Below are positions 1-8,347 of a stretch of DNA of 64,000 nt, one piece after another; the first letter of the stretch is position 1; every line of letters begins with the position of its first letter. Under the pieces are notes generated by a model. The model saw only the letters and a list, made by a program, of their open reading frames with translations, searched no databases and had not been told where the DNA came from. Made by a program: the position numbers and the translations under genes. This DNA comes from Streptomyces sp. CA-210063 (GTDB lineage Bacteria > Actinomycetota > Actinomycetes > Streptomycetales > Streptomycetaceae), in NCBI RefSeq assembly GCF_024612015.1, contig NZ_CP102512.1, positions 2,542,001-2,606,000 on the forward strand. Direction: 5' to 3'.

Positions 1-1380
1 GACGATGTTCTTCGGGTCCTCGACCGTCAGGGTGTGCACCGGCGGGGTGAAGAACCAGTTGAGCAGCAGCGAGCCCAGCACGGCGGCGGCCAGGGCGGGC
101 AGCAGACCGCCCAGCAGGGCCGCGGCGACGGTCACGGACAGGAACAGCAGCATGTCGTTGGCGAGGCCCAGGTCGGTCTCGAAGTTGGCCAACAGCAGCG
201 CCAGCAGCACGGGTCCGGTCGTCCCGGCCAGCCAGCCCCAGATCATCCGGGCCCGGCCGAGCCGCGCGCCCCGGGCGACGGGCAGCCCGCGCCCCTTGCC
301 GGCCTCGTCGTGGGTGATCAGGTGGACGTCGAGGTCGGGGCCCGAGTCGCGGGCGACGGTGGCGCCGACGCCCGGCCCGAACACGTACTGCCAGCTCTTG
401 CGGCGTGAGACGCCGAGCACGATCTGCGTGGCGTTCACTCCGCGCGCGAAGGCCAGCAGGGCCACCGGGATGTCGTCGCCGACGACGTGGTGAAAGGTGC
501 CGCCGAGGTCCTCGACGAGGGTGCGCTGGACGGCCAGCTCCTTCGGGGAAGCCGAGGTCAGGCCGTCGCTGCGGGCGATGTACACGGCCATGACCTCGCC
601 GCCCGCACCCTTCTCCGCGAGCCGGGCGGCCCGGCGGATCAGGGTCCGCCCCTCGGGGCCTCCGGTCAGTCCGACGACGATCCGCTCCCGCGAGCCCCAG
701 ATCTTCGACACCTGGTGCTCGCTGCGGTAGGCGTTGAGGTACTCGTCGACCCGGTCGGCCACCCACAGCAGCGCCAGCTCGCGCAGTGCGGTCAGGTTGC
801 CGGGCCGGAAGTAGTTCGACAGGGCCGCGTCGATCTTGTCCGGTTTGTAGATGTTGCCGTGTGCCATCCGCCGCCGCAGCGCCTGTGGCGACATGTCGAC
901 CAGCTCTATCTGGTCGGCCCGCCGTACGACCTCGTCGGGCACGGTCTCCCGCTGCCGTACGCCGGTTATCGACTCGACGACATCGCCGAGCGACTCCAGG
1001 TGCTGGATGTTGACGGTCGATATGACGTCGATCCCGGCCGCGAGCAGGTTCTCGACGTCCTGCCAGCGCTTGTCGTTGCGGGAGCCGGGGACGTTGGTGT
1101 GGGCCAGCTCGTCGACCAGGGCCACCTGGGGCCGCCGGGCGAGGACGGCGTCCACGTCCATCTCGGTGAAGAGCGCGTCCCGGTACTCCAGCTCCCGGCG
1201 CGGGATCTGCTCCAGACCGTGCAGCATCACCTCGGTGCGCGGCCGGCCGTGGTGCTCCACGAAGGCCACCACACAGTCGGTGCCCCGTTCGAACCGGCGG
1301 TGCGCTTCGGACAGCATCGCGTACGTCTTGCCGACGCCCGGTGCCGCACCGAGGTAGATCCGAAGCTTCCCGCGTCCCAT
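1..1380 (-). CDS. kdpD: Sensor histidine kinase KdpD, N-terminal part (runs off the window)
   Basis: The first 460 codons are present; the gene continues beyond base 1. The ATG at 1380 opens a KdpD domain with a Walker A loop GAAPGVGKT (residues 11-19), then VALVDELAHTN (Walker B region) and the conserved NVPGSRNDKRW stretch. A universal-stress-protein fold follows (about 240-370), and the first membrane helices begin near residue 395. KdpD senses potassium limitation or turgor and phosphorylates KdpE. The kinase core lies outside the window. The gene immediately upstream is not kdpC, so this kinase is not directly preceded by the K+-ATPase genes. The ribosome site is weak. Confidence 0.93.
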   Translation of the reverse strand, partial: MGRGKLRIYLGAAPGVGKTYAMLSEAHRRFERGTDCVVAFVEHHGRPRTEVMLHGLEQIPRRELEYRDALFTEMDVDAVLARRPQVALVDELAHTNVPGSRNDKRWQDVENLLAAGIDVISTVNIQHLESLGDVVESITGVRQRETVPDEVVRRADQIELVDMSPQALRRRMAHGNIYKPDKIDAALSNYFRPGNLTALRELALLWVADRVDEYLNAYRSEHQVSKIWGSRERIVVGLTGGPEGRTLIRRAARLAEKGAGGEVMAVYIARSDGLTSASPKELAVQRTLVEDLGGTFHHVVGDDIPVALLAFARGVNATQIVLGVSRRKSWQYVFGPGVGATVARDSGPDLDVHLITHDEAGKGRGLPVARGARLGRARMIWGWLAGTTGPVLLALLLANFETDLGLANDMLLFLSVTVAAALLGGLLPALAAAVLGSLLLNWFFTPPVHTLTVEDPKNIV

Positions 1381-1514
1381 GGCCCCATTGTCTTCCCGTG
1401 ACCGCCGCCTACGCAGCGTCGACCTTACGGCCAATAATCACGGCAAAGGGGACAGAGGCGACCCGGCGCCACCTCTTTGACGCAACCCTGACGCCGACGC
1501 CCCGAAAGGGACGC

Positions 1515-1555
1515 GGGGAACTGCGCGACCAGCCCCAACGGACTCGCAGTTCCCC
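1515..1555 (-). terminator. Hairpin, likely terminator after the DUF3710 operon
   Basis: A perfect 11-bp stem (GGGGAACTGCG with CGCAGTTCCCC) encloses a 19-base loop. It lies 24 bases past the DUF3710 stop. The left arm and loop resemble a GGGGAACTGCGCGACCAGCC-type motif that recurs in many Streptomyces genomes, so it may be a copy of a dispersed element used as a terminator. No U-tract follows, which is usual in this genus. Confidence 0.6.
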
Positions 1556-1578
1556 GACGGCCCTACCCGGCGAAGCGT

Positions 1579-2358
1579 CTAGCGGACCTCGGTGGTCTCC
1601 GGTCCGCGCTGCAGCTGTCCCATGCCACCGGAGAAGCGGGAACCGGCCTGCTCCTCCTGCTGGACGCCCTCGGGGACCATCTGGGCGTCGTTCGGCAGCT
1701 TCAGGACGATCGGGTCGCGCGGAGCCATGGGGCCTTCGCCGCGGACGACGACCGTGTCCCGGAAGATCTGCTCCAGCAGCCCGGCGGTCCCCGGCTCCAC
1801 CGCGCCCCGGCCGGAGATCACACCGCGCAGGAACCAGCGCGGCCCGTCCACACCGACGAACCGGACGACCTGGAAGCCGCCCGTGCCGTCCGGCAGCTGC
1901 ACCGGAACCTGAGCACGGAGCTCCCAGCCCAGCGGACCCTCGACCTCGTCGATGACACCGCCCTGCTGGGTGATGCCGCTGGCGATCTCCTCGCGGACCT
2001 CGCCCCAGATGCCCTCGCGCTTGGGAGCGGCGAAGGCCTGCAACTGGACCGCGCTGTCGCGCAGCACCACGGTCGCAGCGACGATCGCGTCACCCGCGAC
2101 CTCGACCCGCAGCTCCATGCCGTCGACTCCGGGCACGAAGATGCCACCGAGGTCCACCCGGCCCTCGCCGGGCTCGCGCACCTCGGTGCTGTCCCACGGC
2201 CCGTCGGGCCGAGGCTCGGGTTCGAGCCGTACGCGCTCCCGCTCGCCCTCGTCCGCCTCGGTGTCGACGTCCCCAGCGACGCCGTCGACCTGCTCGGCCT
2301 CGCTCGCCGCGTCCGCCGCGTCCTCAGCGGAACCCTTCTTCTTGCGACGTCCGAACAC
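1579..2358 (-). CDS. DUF3710 domain protein
   Basis: A 259-residue protein of the actinobacterial DUF3710 family, function unknown. It starts FGRRKKKG, has an acidic Glu/Asp-rich stretch (about 12-45), then the DUF3710 core beginning PWDSTEVREPGEGRVDLGG. The GTG at 2358 is chosen because GGGAAGGA sits 7 bases upstream; an open frame extends further but reads through dut and is not plausible. Only one base separates it from the dut stop, so the two are almost certainly translated together. No signal peptide or membrane helix is visible, so a cytoplasmic protein is expected. Confidence 0.85.
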   Translation of the reverse strand: MFGRRKKKGSAEDAADAASEAEQVDGVAGDVDTEADEGERERVRLEPEPRPDGPWDSTEVREPGEGRVDLGGIFVPGVDGMELRVEVAGDAIVAATVVLRDSAVQLQAFAAPKREGIWGEVREEIASGITQQGGVIDEVEGPLGWELRAQVPVQLPDGTGGFQVVRFVGVDGPRWFLRGVISGRGAVEPGTAGLLEQIFRDTVVVRGEGPMAPRDPIVLKLPNDAQMVPEGVQQEEQAGSRFSGGMGQLQRGPETTEVR

Positions 2359-2359
2359 G

Positions 2360-2890
2360 TCACTGTCCTTCCCGGTCGGATACGACCGAAGCGTATCGAT
2401 TCCCACCCGTTGCCAGCCATGGTCCGCCCACGGCGGCATGACCGCCGGTGGACCCGAAGCCCCCCTCGGCCCGCGCCGAGTCGGGAAGCTCCGCCACCTC
2501 CTGGAAGCGCACCTTCTCGACCTGCTGGACGACCAGTTGGGCAATCCGGTCGAAGCGCTCGAACCGCACGGGTTGATGCGGGTCGAGATTCACCACGATC
2601 ACCTTGATCTCCCCACGGTACCCGGCATCAACCGTCCCCGGGGCATTCACCAGGGCGACGCCGCAGCGGGCGGCGAGACCGGATCGTGGGTGCACGAAGG
2701 CCGCGTACCCCTCCGGGAGCGCGATGGACACTCCGGTGGGAAGTACGGCCCGTTCGCCCGGCTTCAGTTCCCGGCTCTCCGTGGTGCGCAGATCGGCGCC
2801 CGCGTCACCGGGCTGCGCGTACTCCGGCAGCGGAACCTCGGGGTCGACGCGCCGGATCAGCACGTCCACAGGGGTACGGCCGCCGTTCAC
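2360..2890 (-). CDS. dut: Deoxyuridine 5'-triphosphate nucleotidohydrolase (dUTPase)
   Basis: Trimeric dUTPase of 176 residues that hydrolyses dUTP to dUMP and pyrophosphate, keeping uracil out of DNA and supplying the dTMP pathway. All five family motifs are visible: DAGADL (29-34), RSGLA (69-73), GTVDAGYRGE (85-94), RIAQLV (115-120) and the C-terminal GGFGSTG lid (143-149). The tail after motif 5 is about 27 residues longer than the motif needs. The GTG start overlaps the preceding thioesterase stop as GTGA, with GAGGTGA upstream, indicating translational coupling in a thioesterase-dut-DUF3710 operon. Confidence 0.97.
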   Translation of the reverse strand: MNGGRTPVDVLIRRVDPEVPLPEYAQPGDAGADLRTTESRELKPGERAVLPTGVSIALPEGYAAFVHPRSGLAARCGVALVNAPGTVDAGYRGEIKVIVVNLDPHQPVRFERFDRIAQLVVQQVEKVRFQEVAELPDSARAEGGFGSTGGHAAVGGPWLATGGNRYASVVSDREGQ

Positions 2891-3471
2891 GGGTTCACCT
2901 CGAAGGCCCGGGTCCGCCGGACCTGGTCCGGATCGTTCATGGCCGCCCGGATCTCCTCCTCGCGGCCGTGGTCGACGAAGTGGTCGACCTTGACCTCGAC
3001 GAAGAGCGCGTCGGCGCGGACGGCCGGCGGACCGTCGGGGCCGCCGATGCGTCCCTGGGCGGTCGCGTAGATCTTCCGCCCGGCCACCGCCGTCACCTCG
3101 GCCCTCAGATGCAGCACGGTCCCGACGGGCACGGGCCGCATGAAGTCGGTCTCCAGCCGCCCGGTCACCGCGATGGTGCGCAGCAGCCAGGTGAGGGAGC
3201 CGAGGGTCTCGTCGAGGGCACTGGCCAGGATCCCGCCGTGCGCCAGCCCGGGCGCCCCCTGGTGCGCGGGTTTCACCGTGAACTCGGCGGTGAGGGACAC
3301 GCCCTCACCGGCCCGGGCCTCGAGGTGCAGCCCGTGGGGCTGTTCCCCGCCGCATCCGAAACACTGCCCGTAGTGCGCACCGAGCAACTCACCCGGGGCG
3401 GGTGCCTCGGGATGCCGAACGGGCGCCGTGGCGTCCGCCGGGGGCTGCAGGGCCGCGGAAGTACCTCTCAC
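2887..3471 (-). CDS. PaaI-family hotdog thioesterase
   Basis: A 194-residue hotdog-fold protein. The conserved GLAHGGILASALDETLG segment (about 76-92) is the PaaI/4HBT helix and HGG loop, with the acidic residue expected for acyl-CoA thioester hydrolysis. An N-terminal CFGCG motif (about 37-41) could bind metal and is common in actinobacterial members. The substrate cannot be told. It is the first gene of the dut operon and overlaps dut by four bases. The GTG start at 3471 is the best available; its ribosome site is only moderate, and the first ~25 residues may be non-essential. Confidence 0.8.
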   Translation of the reverse strand: MRGTSAALQPPADATAPVRHPEAPAPGELLGAHYGQCFGCGGEQPHGLHLEARAGEGVSLTAEFTVKPAHQGAPGLAHGGILASALDETLGSLTWLLRTIAVTGRLETDFMRPVPVGTVLHLRAEVTAVAGRKIYATAQGRIGGPDGPPAVRADALFVEVKVDHFVDHGREEEIRAAMNDPDQVRRTRAFEVNP

Positions 3472-3584
3472 AGCCGCAGACCTTACCCGTCCGTCAGCGT
3501 CCGGCCATCGTCCCTACGGGCAGGGTTTCCCCTCGGGCGCCCCTACGTCCGGGGGCGGACGGGCAGCGTGCCAAGCTTGACGCC

Positions 3585-4046
3585 ATGCAGCTCTCCGCCT
3601 CGCCGTACGAAGAACGCCTCACCGCTCCCCGCACCTGGTGGCTCGTCTGCTTCCTGACCGGCGTATCGATGGCCTTGATCCTGCTCCCGTTCGGCACGCT
3701 CCCCCTGCTGGGCGGGCTCGCCGGCGGCACCGCGGCCGCGGCGGTCGTCACCAGTTCCTACGGCTCGGTCCGCATCCGCGTCGTCGGCGGCTCCCTGATC
3801 GCGGGCGAGGCGAAGATCCCGGTGACCGCCCTCGGCGAGCCCGAGATCCTGGACCCGGAGGAAGCCCGCGCCTGGCGCACGCACAAGGCCAACCCGCACG
3901 CCTTCATGCTCCTGCGTGCCTACGTCCCCACCGCCCTCCGCATCCCGATCACCGACCCGGCCGACCCGACACCGTACGTGTACCTGTCGACCAGGGAGCC
4001 GGAGCGCTTGGTGGCGGCGCTGGAGGCGGCGAAGACGGTGGCGTAG
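3585..4046 (+). CDS. DUF3093 membrane protein
   Basis: A 153-residue protein matching the actinobacterial DUF3093 family: two adjacent hydrophobic segments near the N terminus (about 15-55, rich in Leu/Gly/Ala), then a soluble domain with RVVGGSLIAGEAKIPV and a C-terminal YLSTREPERLVAALE. It is probably an inner-membrane protein of unknown function. The ATG at 3585 is preferred over an upstream open frame, which would run antisense through the thioesterase start. No Shine-Dalgarno sequence is evident, so it may be leaderless. It converges with the next gene. Confidence 0.8.
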   Translation: MQLSASPYEERLTAPRTWWLVCFLTGVSMALILLPFGTLPLLGGLAGGTAAAAVVTSSYGSVRIRVVGGSLIAGEAKIPVTALGEPEILDPEEARAWRTHKANPHAFMLLRAYVPTALRIPITDPADPTPYVYLSTREPERLVAALEAAKTVA

Positions 4047-4089
4047 TTTTTCTCGCCCAAACTCTTACCGCCGACAGGCAAAACTCCGG

Positions 4090-5040
4090 TCAGCCTCCGC
4101 CGAGTTCCTTCGGCAGCTCCCCCACCCGCAGGGGATCGACCGGTTTCTCCAGCGGCGGCAGTTCCGGCAATGCCTCCCACGGCACCTGAATCCGCCGCAG
4201 ATCCTTCCGAATCCGCTCCGCGAGGTGCTTGGTGTCCCGGCGGTTCATCACCGCCCCGACCGCGGCCCCGACCAGGAACGGCATCAGATTCGGCAGATTC
4301 CGCACCATGCGCTTCATGATCTGCTGCCGCAACTGCCGTTTCATCTGCCCGCCGAGCGCCGAGTTGACCGTCGACGGCTTGGTGACGTCGATACCACGCT
4401 CACCGGACCAGGAGTCCAGATAGGCGGTGCTGCGCTGCCGCAGATTCCCGGGCGGCCGGGCCCCGTAGACCTCGTGCAGTTCGGCAATGAGTTTCAGCTC
4501 GATCGCGGCGACCCCGGTGATCTCGGCGGCCAGCTCCGCGGGCATGGCCGGCGGCGCCGGCAGCATCGCGGCGGCGCCGACGCCCGCGCCCACCGTGGCG
4601 GACGCGTTCGCCGCCCCCGCGACGAGCCTGTCGGCGATCTGCTCGGGCCCCAGGCCCGGGAACTGGGCGCGCAGGGTCGCGAGGTCGCGTACGGGGATCC
4701 GTGGAGCGATCTCGATGACGCGGTCGGTGAGGTACGCGAGGCCCGCTCTGGCCCCTTCACCGCTTTTCCGGGCCCCGACCTTGAGGCCCTGTTTGAGTCC
4801 GTCACGGACGACGGCAGCGCGCCGTCCGGCGACCGGCGCCGGAGTGTCCACCGGTACGGGCAGGCGTCCCTGCTCATCCGTGGCGCCCCCCGACGCCGTG
4901 CCGGACGCACGCTCGAGCGAGGCCGCTCCCTGGTCGGAGGAGCCCCGCTCGTCGTCACGCACGCCGTCAGGGCCGTCGTACGGCCCTTGGTCCGCCCCCT
5001 TGCGGGAGCGGCGCTTCCAAGGAGGGGTCGAGCCAGTCAC
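4090..5040 (-). CDS. Conserved hypothetical protein, 316 residues
   Basis: Not assigned to a named family. The first ~75 residues are hydrophilic and low in complexity. The centre carries a Gly/Ala-rich hydrophobic run (about 145-175), and a second short hydrophobic stretch, MPFLVGAAVGAVMNRRD, lies near residue 255, so peripheral or integral membrane association is possible. Charged segments flank both. The GTG start is 13 bases past the DUF4193 stop, so it is probably the second gene of that transcript. Role unknown; an EcsC-like membrane protein was considered but not supported by motifs. Confidence 0.7.
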   Translation of the reverse strand: MTGSTPPWKRRSRKGADQGPYDGPDGVRDDERGSSDQGAASLERASGTASGGATDEQGRLPVPVDTPAPVAGRRAAVVRDGLKQGLKVGARKSGEGARAGLAYLTDRVIEIAPRIPVRDLATLRAQFPGLGPEQIADRLVAGAANASATVGAGVGAAAMLPAPPAMPAELAAEITGVAAIELKLIAELHEVYGARPPGNLRQRSTAYLDSWSGERGIDVTKPSTVNSALGGQMKRQLRQQIMKRMVRNLPNLMPFLVGAAVGAVMNRRDTKHLAERIRKDLRRIQVPWEALPELPPLEKPVDPLRVGELPKELGGG

Positions 5041-5053
5041 GGCCGACCCTGCC

Positions 5054-5350
5054 TCAGTCGCAGTCGCGGCAGATCGGCTGACCGTTCTTCTCGCGGGCCA
5101 GCTGGCTGCGGTGGTGCACCAGGAAGCAGCTCATGCAGGTGAACTCGTCCTGCTGCTTGGGCAGGACCCGGACGGCCAGCTCCTCGTTCGAGAGGTCGGC
5201 CCCGGGCAGTTCCAGGCCTTCTGCGGCCTCGAACTCGTCGACGTCCACGGCGGAGGTCGACTTGTCGTTCCGGCGAGCCTTGAGTTCTTCCAAGCTGTCC
5301 GAGTCGACGTCGTCGTCGGTCTTGCGTGGGGTGTCGTAATCCGTTGCCAT
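5054..5350 (-). CDS. DUF4193 zinc-ribbon protein
   Basis: A 98-residue acidic protein typical of DUF4193, a family nearly universal in actinobacteria. The N-terminal half is Asp/Glu-rich (DDDVDSDSLEEL). The C terminus holds two Cys pairs, CMSC and CRDC, about 23 residues apart, which should bind one zinc ion. The ATG at 5350 is preceded by AGGGGGAG. Its role is not established; its abundance and zinc ribbon suggest interaction with nucleic acid or with the transcription or translation machinery. The downstream hypothetical gene follows closely. Confidence 0.87.
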   Translation of the reverse strand: MATDYDTPRKTDDDVDSDSLEELKARRNDKSTSAVDVDEFEAAEGLELPGADLSNEELAVRVLPKQQDEFTCMSCFLVHHRSQLAREKNGQPICRDCD

Positions 5351-5755
5351 GTCGCGCTCTCCCCCTCTGGGTGTCTGCGGTGTCTCCAGCGCACGTAACG
5401 CGTGAGAGGCCGGACTTGTGCCCGACCTGAGGCGGAGATTTTGCCTCACATCAAGGTCTGTTACTCAATCGACACCCAACCGGACTCCTCAAGAGTGATC
5501 GGCTTGGATGGCGAACGGGACCGTACACGGTCCTGAGGCTGCATATCAAAGGCGCTTCAGCATCTACTTCCCGTGATCTCAACCCCCGAAAACCCGGATT
5601 TTCCCGGCTTTCCGACGGCAACATGATCACGCTCAGTAGATGGCTGGAAAATCGCCCATGTGATCGATCACACATTGGTCGCGCGCGACCGTTTCGATCA
5701 GTCGTCCGGAAAATTCCGCGCAAAGCGAACACGTCCCGGAACCGGGGTCATTTTC
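5351..5755. other. 405-base intergenic region between cutS and the DUF4193 gene
   Basis: No gene is supported here. It must contain the promoter of the DUF4193 transcript. Three inverted repeats stand out: GGACCGT-AC-ACGGTCC at 5518-5533, the perfect palindrome TGTGATCGATCACA at 5659-5672, and CGGAAAATTCCG near 5709. The region is visibly more A/T-rich than its neighbours. The 5659 palindrome is not a standard Crp site because its arms are two bases too close. Confidence 0.6.
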
Positions 5756-7012
5756 TCAGATGGGAAGGGTCACCCGCATCACGAGCCCGCCTCCCTCACG
5801 TGGTTGGGCGGCGATGTGGCCGCCGTGCGCGCGGGCCACGGACCGGACGATCGACAGGCCGAGGCCCACGCCCTTGTCGCTGCCCGTGCGCTCCGTACGC
5901 AGCCGCCGGAACGGCTCGAAAAGGTTGTCGATCTCGTACGCCGGGACCACGGGACCGGTGTTCGTGACCACGAGCACCGCCTGTCCGTGCTGGAGCTCGG
6001 TCGTGACTTCCACCCAGCCTCCCGGGCCCTGCACGTTGTACCGGACGGCGTTCTGGACGAGGTTCAGGGCGATCCGCTCCAGCAGCACGCCGTTGCCCTG
6101 GACGACCGCGGGGGCCCGCTCGCCGCGGATCTCCACCTTCTTGGCGTCCGCCTCGGAGCGCACCTGGTCGATGGCCTGGGAGGCGACCTCGGCGAGATCC
6201 ACGGGCTTGCGCTCGACGATCTGGTTGTCGCTGCGGGCGAGCAGCAGCAGACCCTCGACGAGCTGCTCGCTGCGCTCGTTGGTGGCCAGCAACGTCTTGC
6301 CCAACTGCTGCAGTTCGGCCGGCGCGTTCGGATCGGACAGATGCACCTCCAGCAGCGTGCGGTTGATCGCGAGCGGTGTTCTCAGCTCGTGCGAGGCGTT
6401 GCCGACGAACCGCTGCTGGGCCGTGAAGGCCCGCTGGAGCCGCTCCAGCATGTCGTCGAAGGTGTCCGCCAGCTCCTTCAGCTCGTCGTCCGGGCCATCC
6501 AGCTCGATACGGCGGGACAGGTCCGAACCGGCCACCGCGCGCGCGGTCCGGGTGATCCGGCCGAGCGGCGCGAGTACCCGGCCCGCCATCGCGTAGCCGA
6601 AGGCGAACGCGATCACGGCGAGCCCCAGCAGGGCCAGCAGGGAGCGGCTGAGCAGGCTGTCCAGGGCGACCTTGCGCTGGTGGTCGATACAGGCCGCGAT
6701 CGCCGCGTTGAAGTCGGTGAGCGGCACATTGTTCGAGTCGGCGTCGACGGCGGGGCACTTCTCGCTGGAGACGCTGATGTCGGTGCCGCCGACGATCTTG
6801 AACAGCGGCTGGTTGCCCGTGGTGATCGCCTGGGCGGCCAGCAGATAGATGATCGACAGCAGCAGGATCCCGGCGATCAGGAACATGCCGCCGTAGAGCA
6901 GCGTGAGCCGTATCCGGATGGTCGGGCGCAGCCACGGGAGCGGGTTCTGCGGCCTCCTGGGGTCCCAGGTGGGCTTCGGGGGCGCCAGCGGGGGCGCGGG
7001 GGTCGTGGCCAC
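5756..7012 (-). CDS. cutS: Sensor histidine kinase CutS
   Basis: A 418-residue membrane kinase, partner of CutR. A proline-rich cytoplasmic N terminus precedes TM1 (about 38-62); an extracellular sensor loop (63-118) carries exactly two cysteines, C86 and C108; TM2 is about 122-145, followed by HAMP, the H-box with phospho-acceptor H208 (NASHELRTP), an N-box (NLVQNAVRYN) and G-boxes (GVGLGLSIV). In streptomycetes CutRS controls secretion-stress functions, and the paired extracellular cysteines are thought to report on disulfide state. The GTG start lies 7 bases past the cutR stop, so the two form an operon. Confidence 0.95.
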   Translation of the reverse strand: MATTPAPPLAPPKPTWDPRRPQNPLPWLRPTIRIRLTLLYGGMFLIAGILLLSIIYLLAAQAITTGNQPLFKIVGGTDISVSSEKCPAVDADSNNVPLTDFNAAIAACIDHQRKVALDSLLSRSLLALLGLAVIAFAFGYAMAGRVLAPLGRITRTARAVAGSDLSRRIELDGPDDELKELADTFDDMLERLQRAFTAQQRFVGNASHELRTPLAINRTLLEVHLSDPNAPAELQQLGKTLLATNERSEQLVEGLLLLARSDNQIVERKPVDLAEVASQAIDQVRSEADAKKVEIRGERAPAVVQGNGVLLERIALNLVQNAVRYNVQGPGGWVEVTTELQHGQAVLVVTNTGPVVPAYEIDNLFEPFRRLRTERTGSDKGVGLGLSIVRSVARAHGGHIAAQPREGGGLVMRVTLPI

Positions 7013-7018
7013 GGCGGA

Positions 7019-7672
7019 TCAGATCCGGTAGCCGGAGCCGGGCACGGTGACGATGACCGGTGGTTCGCCGAGCTTGCGGCGCAGCGTCATGACCGTCACG
7101 CGCACGACGTTGGTGAACGGGTCGGTGTTCTCGTCCCAGGCCTTCTCCAGCAGTTGCTCCGCCGAGACGACGGCGCCCTCGCTGCGCATCAGCACCTCCA
7201 GGACCGCGAACTCCTTGGGCGCGAGCTGGACCTCCTTGCCGTCGCGGAAGACCTCGCGGCGGTTGGGGTCGAGCTTGATGCCGGCGCGCTCCAGGACGGG
7301 GGGCAGCGGCACGCTCGTACGCCGGCCGAGGGCCCGCACGCGCGCGATCAGCTCGCTGAACGCGAACGGCTTGGGCAGATAGTCGTCGGCGCCGATCTCC
7401 AGGCCCTCGACCCGGTCGCTGACGTCGCCGGACGCGGTGAGCATCAGCACGCGCGTGGGCAGCCCGAGCTCGACGAGCTTGCGGCAGACGTCGTCACCGT
7501 GGACGAGGGGGAGGTCGCGGTCGAGGACGACCACGTCGTAGTCGTTGACGCCGATGCGTTCCAGGGCGGCCGCACCGTCGTACACGACGTCGACGGCCAT
7601 GGCCTCCCGGCGCAGTCCGGTGGCCACCGCATCGGCGAGCAGTTGCTCGTCCTCGACGACGAGTACGCGCAC
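7019..7672 (-). CDS. cutR: Response regulator CutR (OmpR family)
   Basis: A 217-residue OmpR/PhoB-type regulator. The receiver domain has the acidic pocket E7/D8, phospho-acceptor D51 (VVVLDRDLP) and the conserved KPF lysine. A winged-helix DNA-binding domain follows, ending in TVPGSGYRI. The GTG at 7672 is chosen over one 24 bases upstream because AGGAAGGA lies 8 bases before it and the resulting length equals the usual 217. It is the first gene of cutRS. A direct repeat 99-114 bases upstream may be its own binding site. Confidence 0.95.
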   Translation of the reverse strand: MRVLVVEDEQLLADAVATGLRREAMAVDVVYDGAAALERIGVNDYDVVVLDRDLPLVHGDDVCRKLVELGLPTRVLMLTASGDVSDRVEGLEIGADDYLPKPFAFSELIARVRALGRRTSVPLPPVLERAGIKLDPNRREVFRDGKEVQLAPKEFAVLEVLMRSEGAVVSAEQLLEKAWDENTDPFTNVVRVTVMTLRRKLGEPPVIVTVPGSGYRI

Positions 7673-8087
7673 GTCGCTTGTCCTTCCTGTGTCCACCCGC
7701 GTAGCGCGTCACAAGCGCACACGGGCAGGGTGTTCGTGGGTGTGTGACCTCCATCCTGCCTTTTTCGGCCGTAAGTCGGCTGTAAGGCGACCCCGCTTCG
7801 GCCGGGTGCGGGGGCGCGGCCGGGAATGCGGGACTTTTTCGTCCGGTTGAGGTTTCCGTCAGAGAGACCGGGGGGAGGACGGCTTTACACCCCGCGATCA
7901 CGCTCTGCTTGTGCCGCACCACCATGCGGTACGCGGCGATCCGCTTCTCCGCAGAGCGGGCGTGGGTGTCCGGCACCGTCGCCGCCCGGCCAGGGCAGCG
8001 CTGGGCATCCACAAGAGACGTGATCGCCCCTTCCGAACGGCACACCCCCGTGCCATCGACCCACGACCCAGGACGAGGGGGCGCAGC
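7673..8087. other. 415-base divergent region between cutR and the small gene at 8088
   Basis: No coding sequence is supported; open frames here are antisense artefacts. It should contain promoters in both directions. Apart from the GTAAG direct repeat, no clear sigma-factor motif was recognised. Confidence 0.5.
7771..7786. promoter_or_regulatory. Direct repeat upstream of cutR, possible CutR site
   Basis: Two GTAAG units start at 7771 and 7782, exactly 11 bases apart, each following CGGC-like bases. Direct repeats with about one helical turn between them are the usual operator form for OmpR-family regulators, and these sit in the cutR promoter region. Assignment to CutR is inference from position and spacing. 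Confidence 0.4.
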
Positions 8088-8261
8088 ATGGACGCATTCA
8101 CCGCAGGACTTCTGCAGCGCATAAGGGCGACCGAGTCCGACCTGACCAGGGCTCGCGACGAGGGCGACGACTTCCTCGTCGAGGTGGAGCAGGGCGAACT
8201 CGACGACCTGCGCCGCCTCGCCGCCGATCACGGTGTGGAGGTCGGCGCGTACAGCGTCTGA
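8088..8261 (+). CDS. Small conserved protein, 57 residues
   Basis: The ATG at 8088 is preceded by GAGGGGGCG and opens a 57-residue acidic protein beginning MDAFTAGLLQRIRATESD and ending VEVGAYSV. The middle is predicted to be charged helix (RARDEGDDFLVEVEQGELDD). No domain is recognised. Codon use is typical of the region and a strong hairpin closes the gene, so it is likely expressed. It is transcribed divergently from cutRS, which makes it a candidate CutR target, but that is inference. Confidence 0.75.
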   Translation: MDAFTAGLLQRIRATESDLTRARDEGDDFLVEVEQGELDDLRRLAADHGVEVGAYSV

Positions 8262-8281
8262 TCGACAGCGCGACGCACGAC

Positions 8282-8319
8282 AGCGGGACCTCCGGCGGAT
8301 CCAGGCCGGGGGTCCCGCT
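8282..8319. terminator. Hairpin terminator between converging genes
   Basis: AGCGGGACC (8282-8290) pairs perfectly with GGTCCCGCT (8311-8319), with further GC pairing inside the loop, followed by a short T-rich run (cgtttt). It lies between the small gene at 8088 and the converging monophosphatase gene. Confidence 0.7.
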
Positions 8320-8347
8320 TCGTTTTCGGCCGCCTTCGGCGGGTCCG

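Noticed and set aside
5659..5672. Crp binding site TGTGATCGATCACA
   Set aside because: Crp-type sites separate TGTGA and TCACA by six bases; here only four separate them, and it does not fit the streptomycete Crp pattern.
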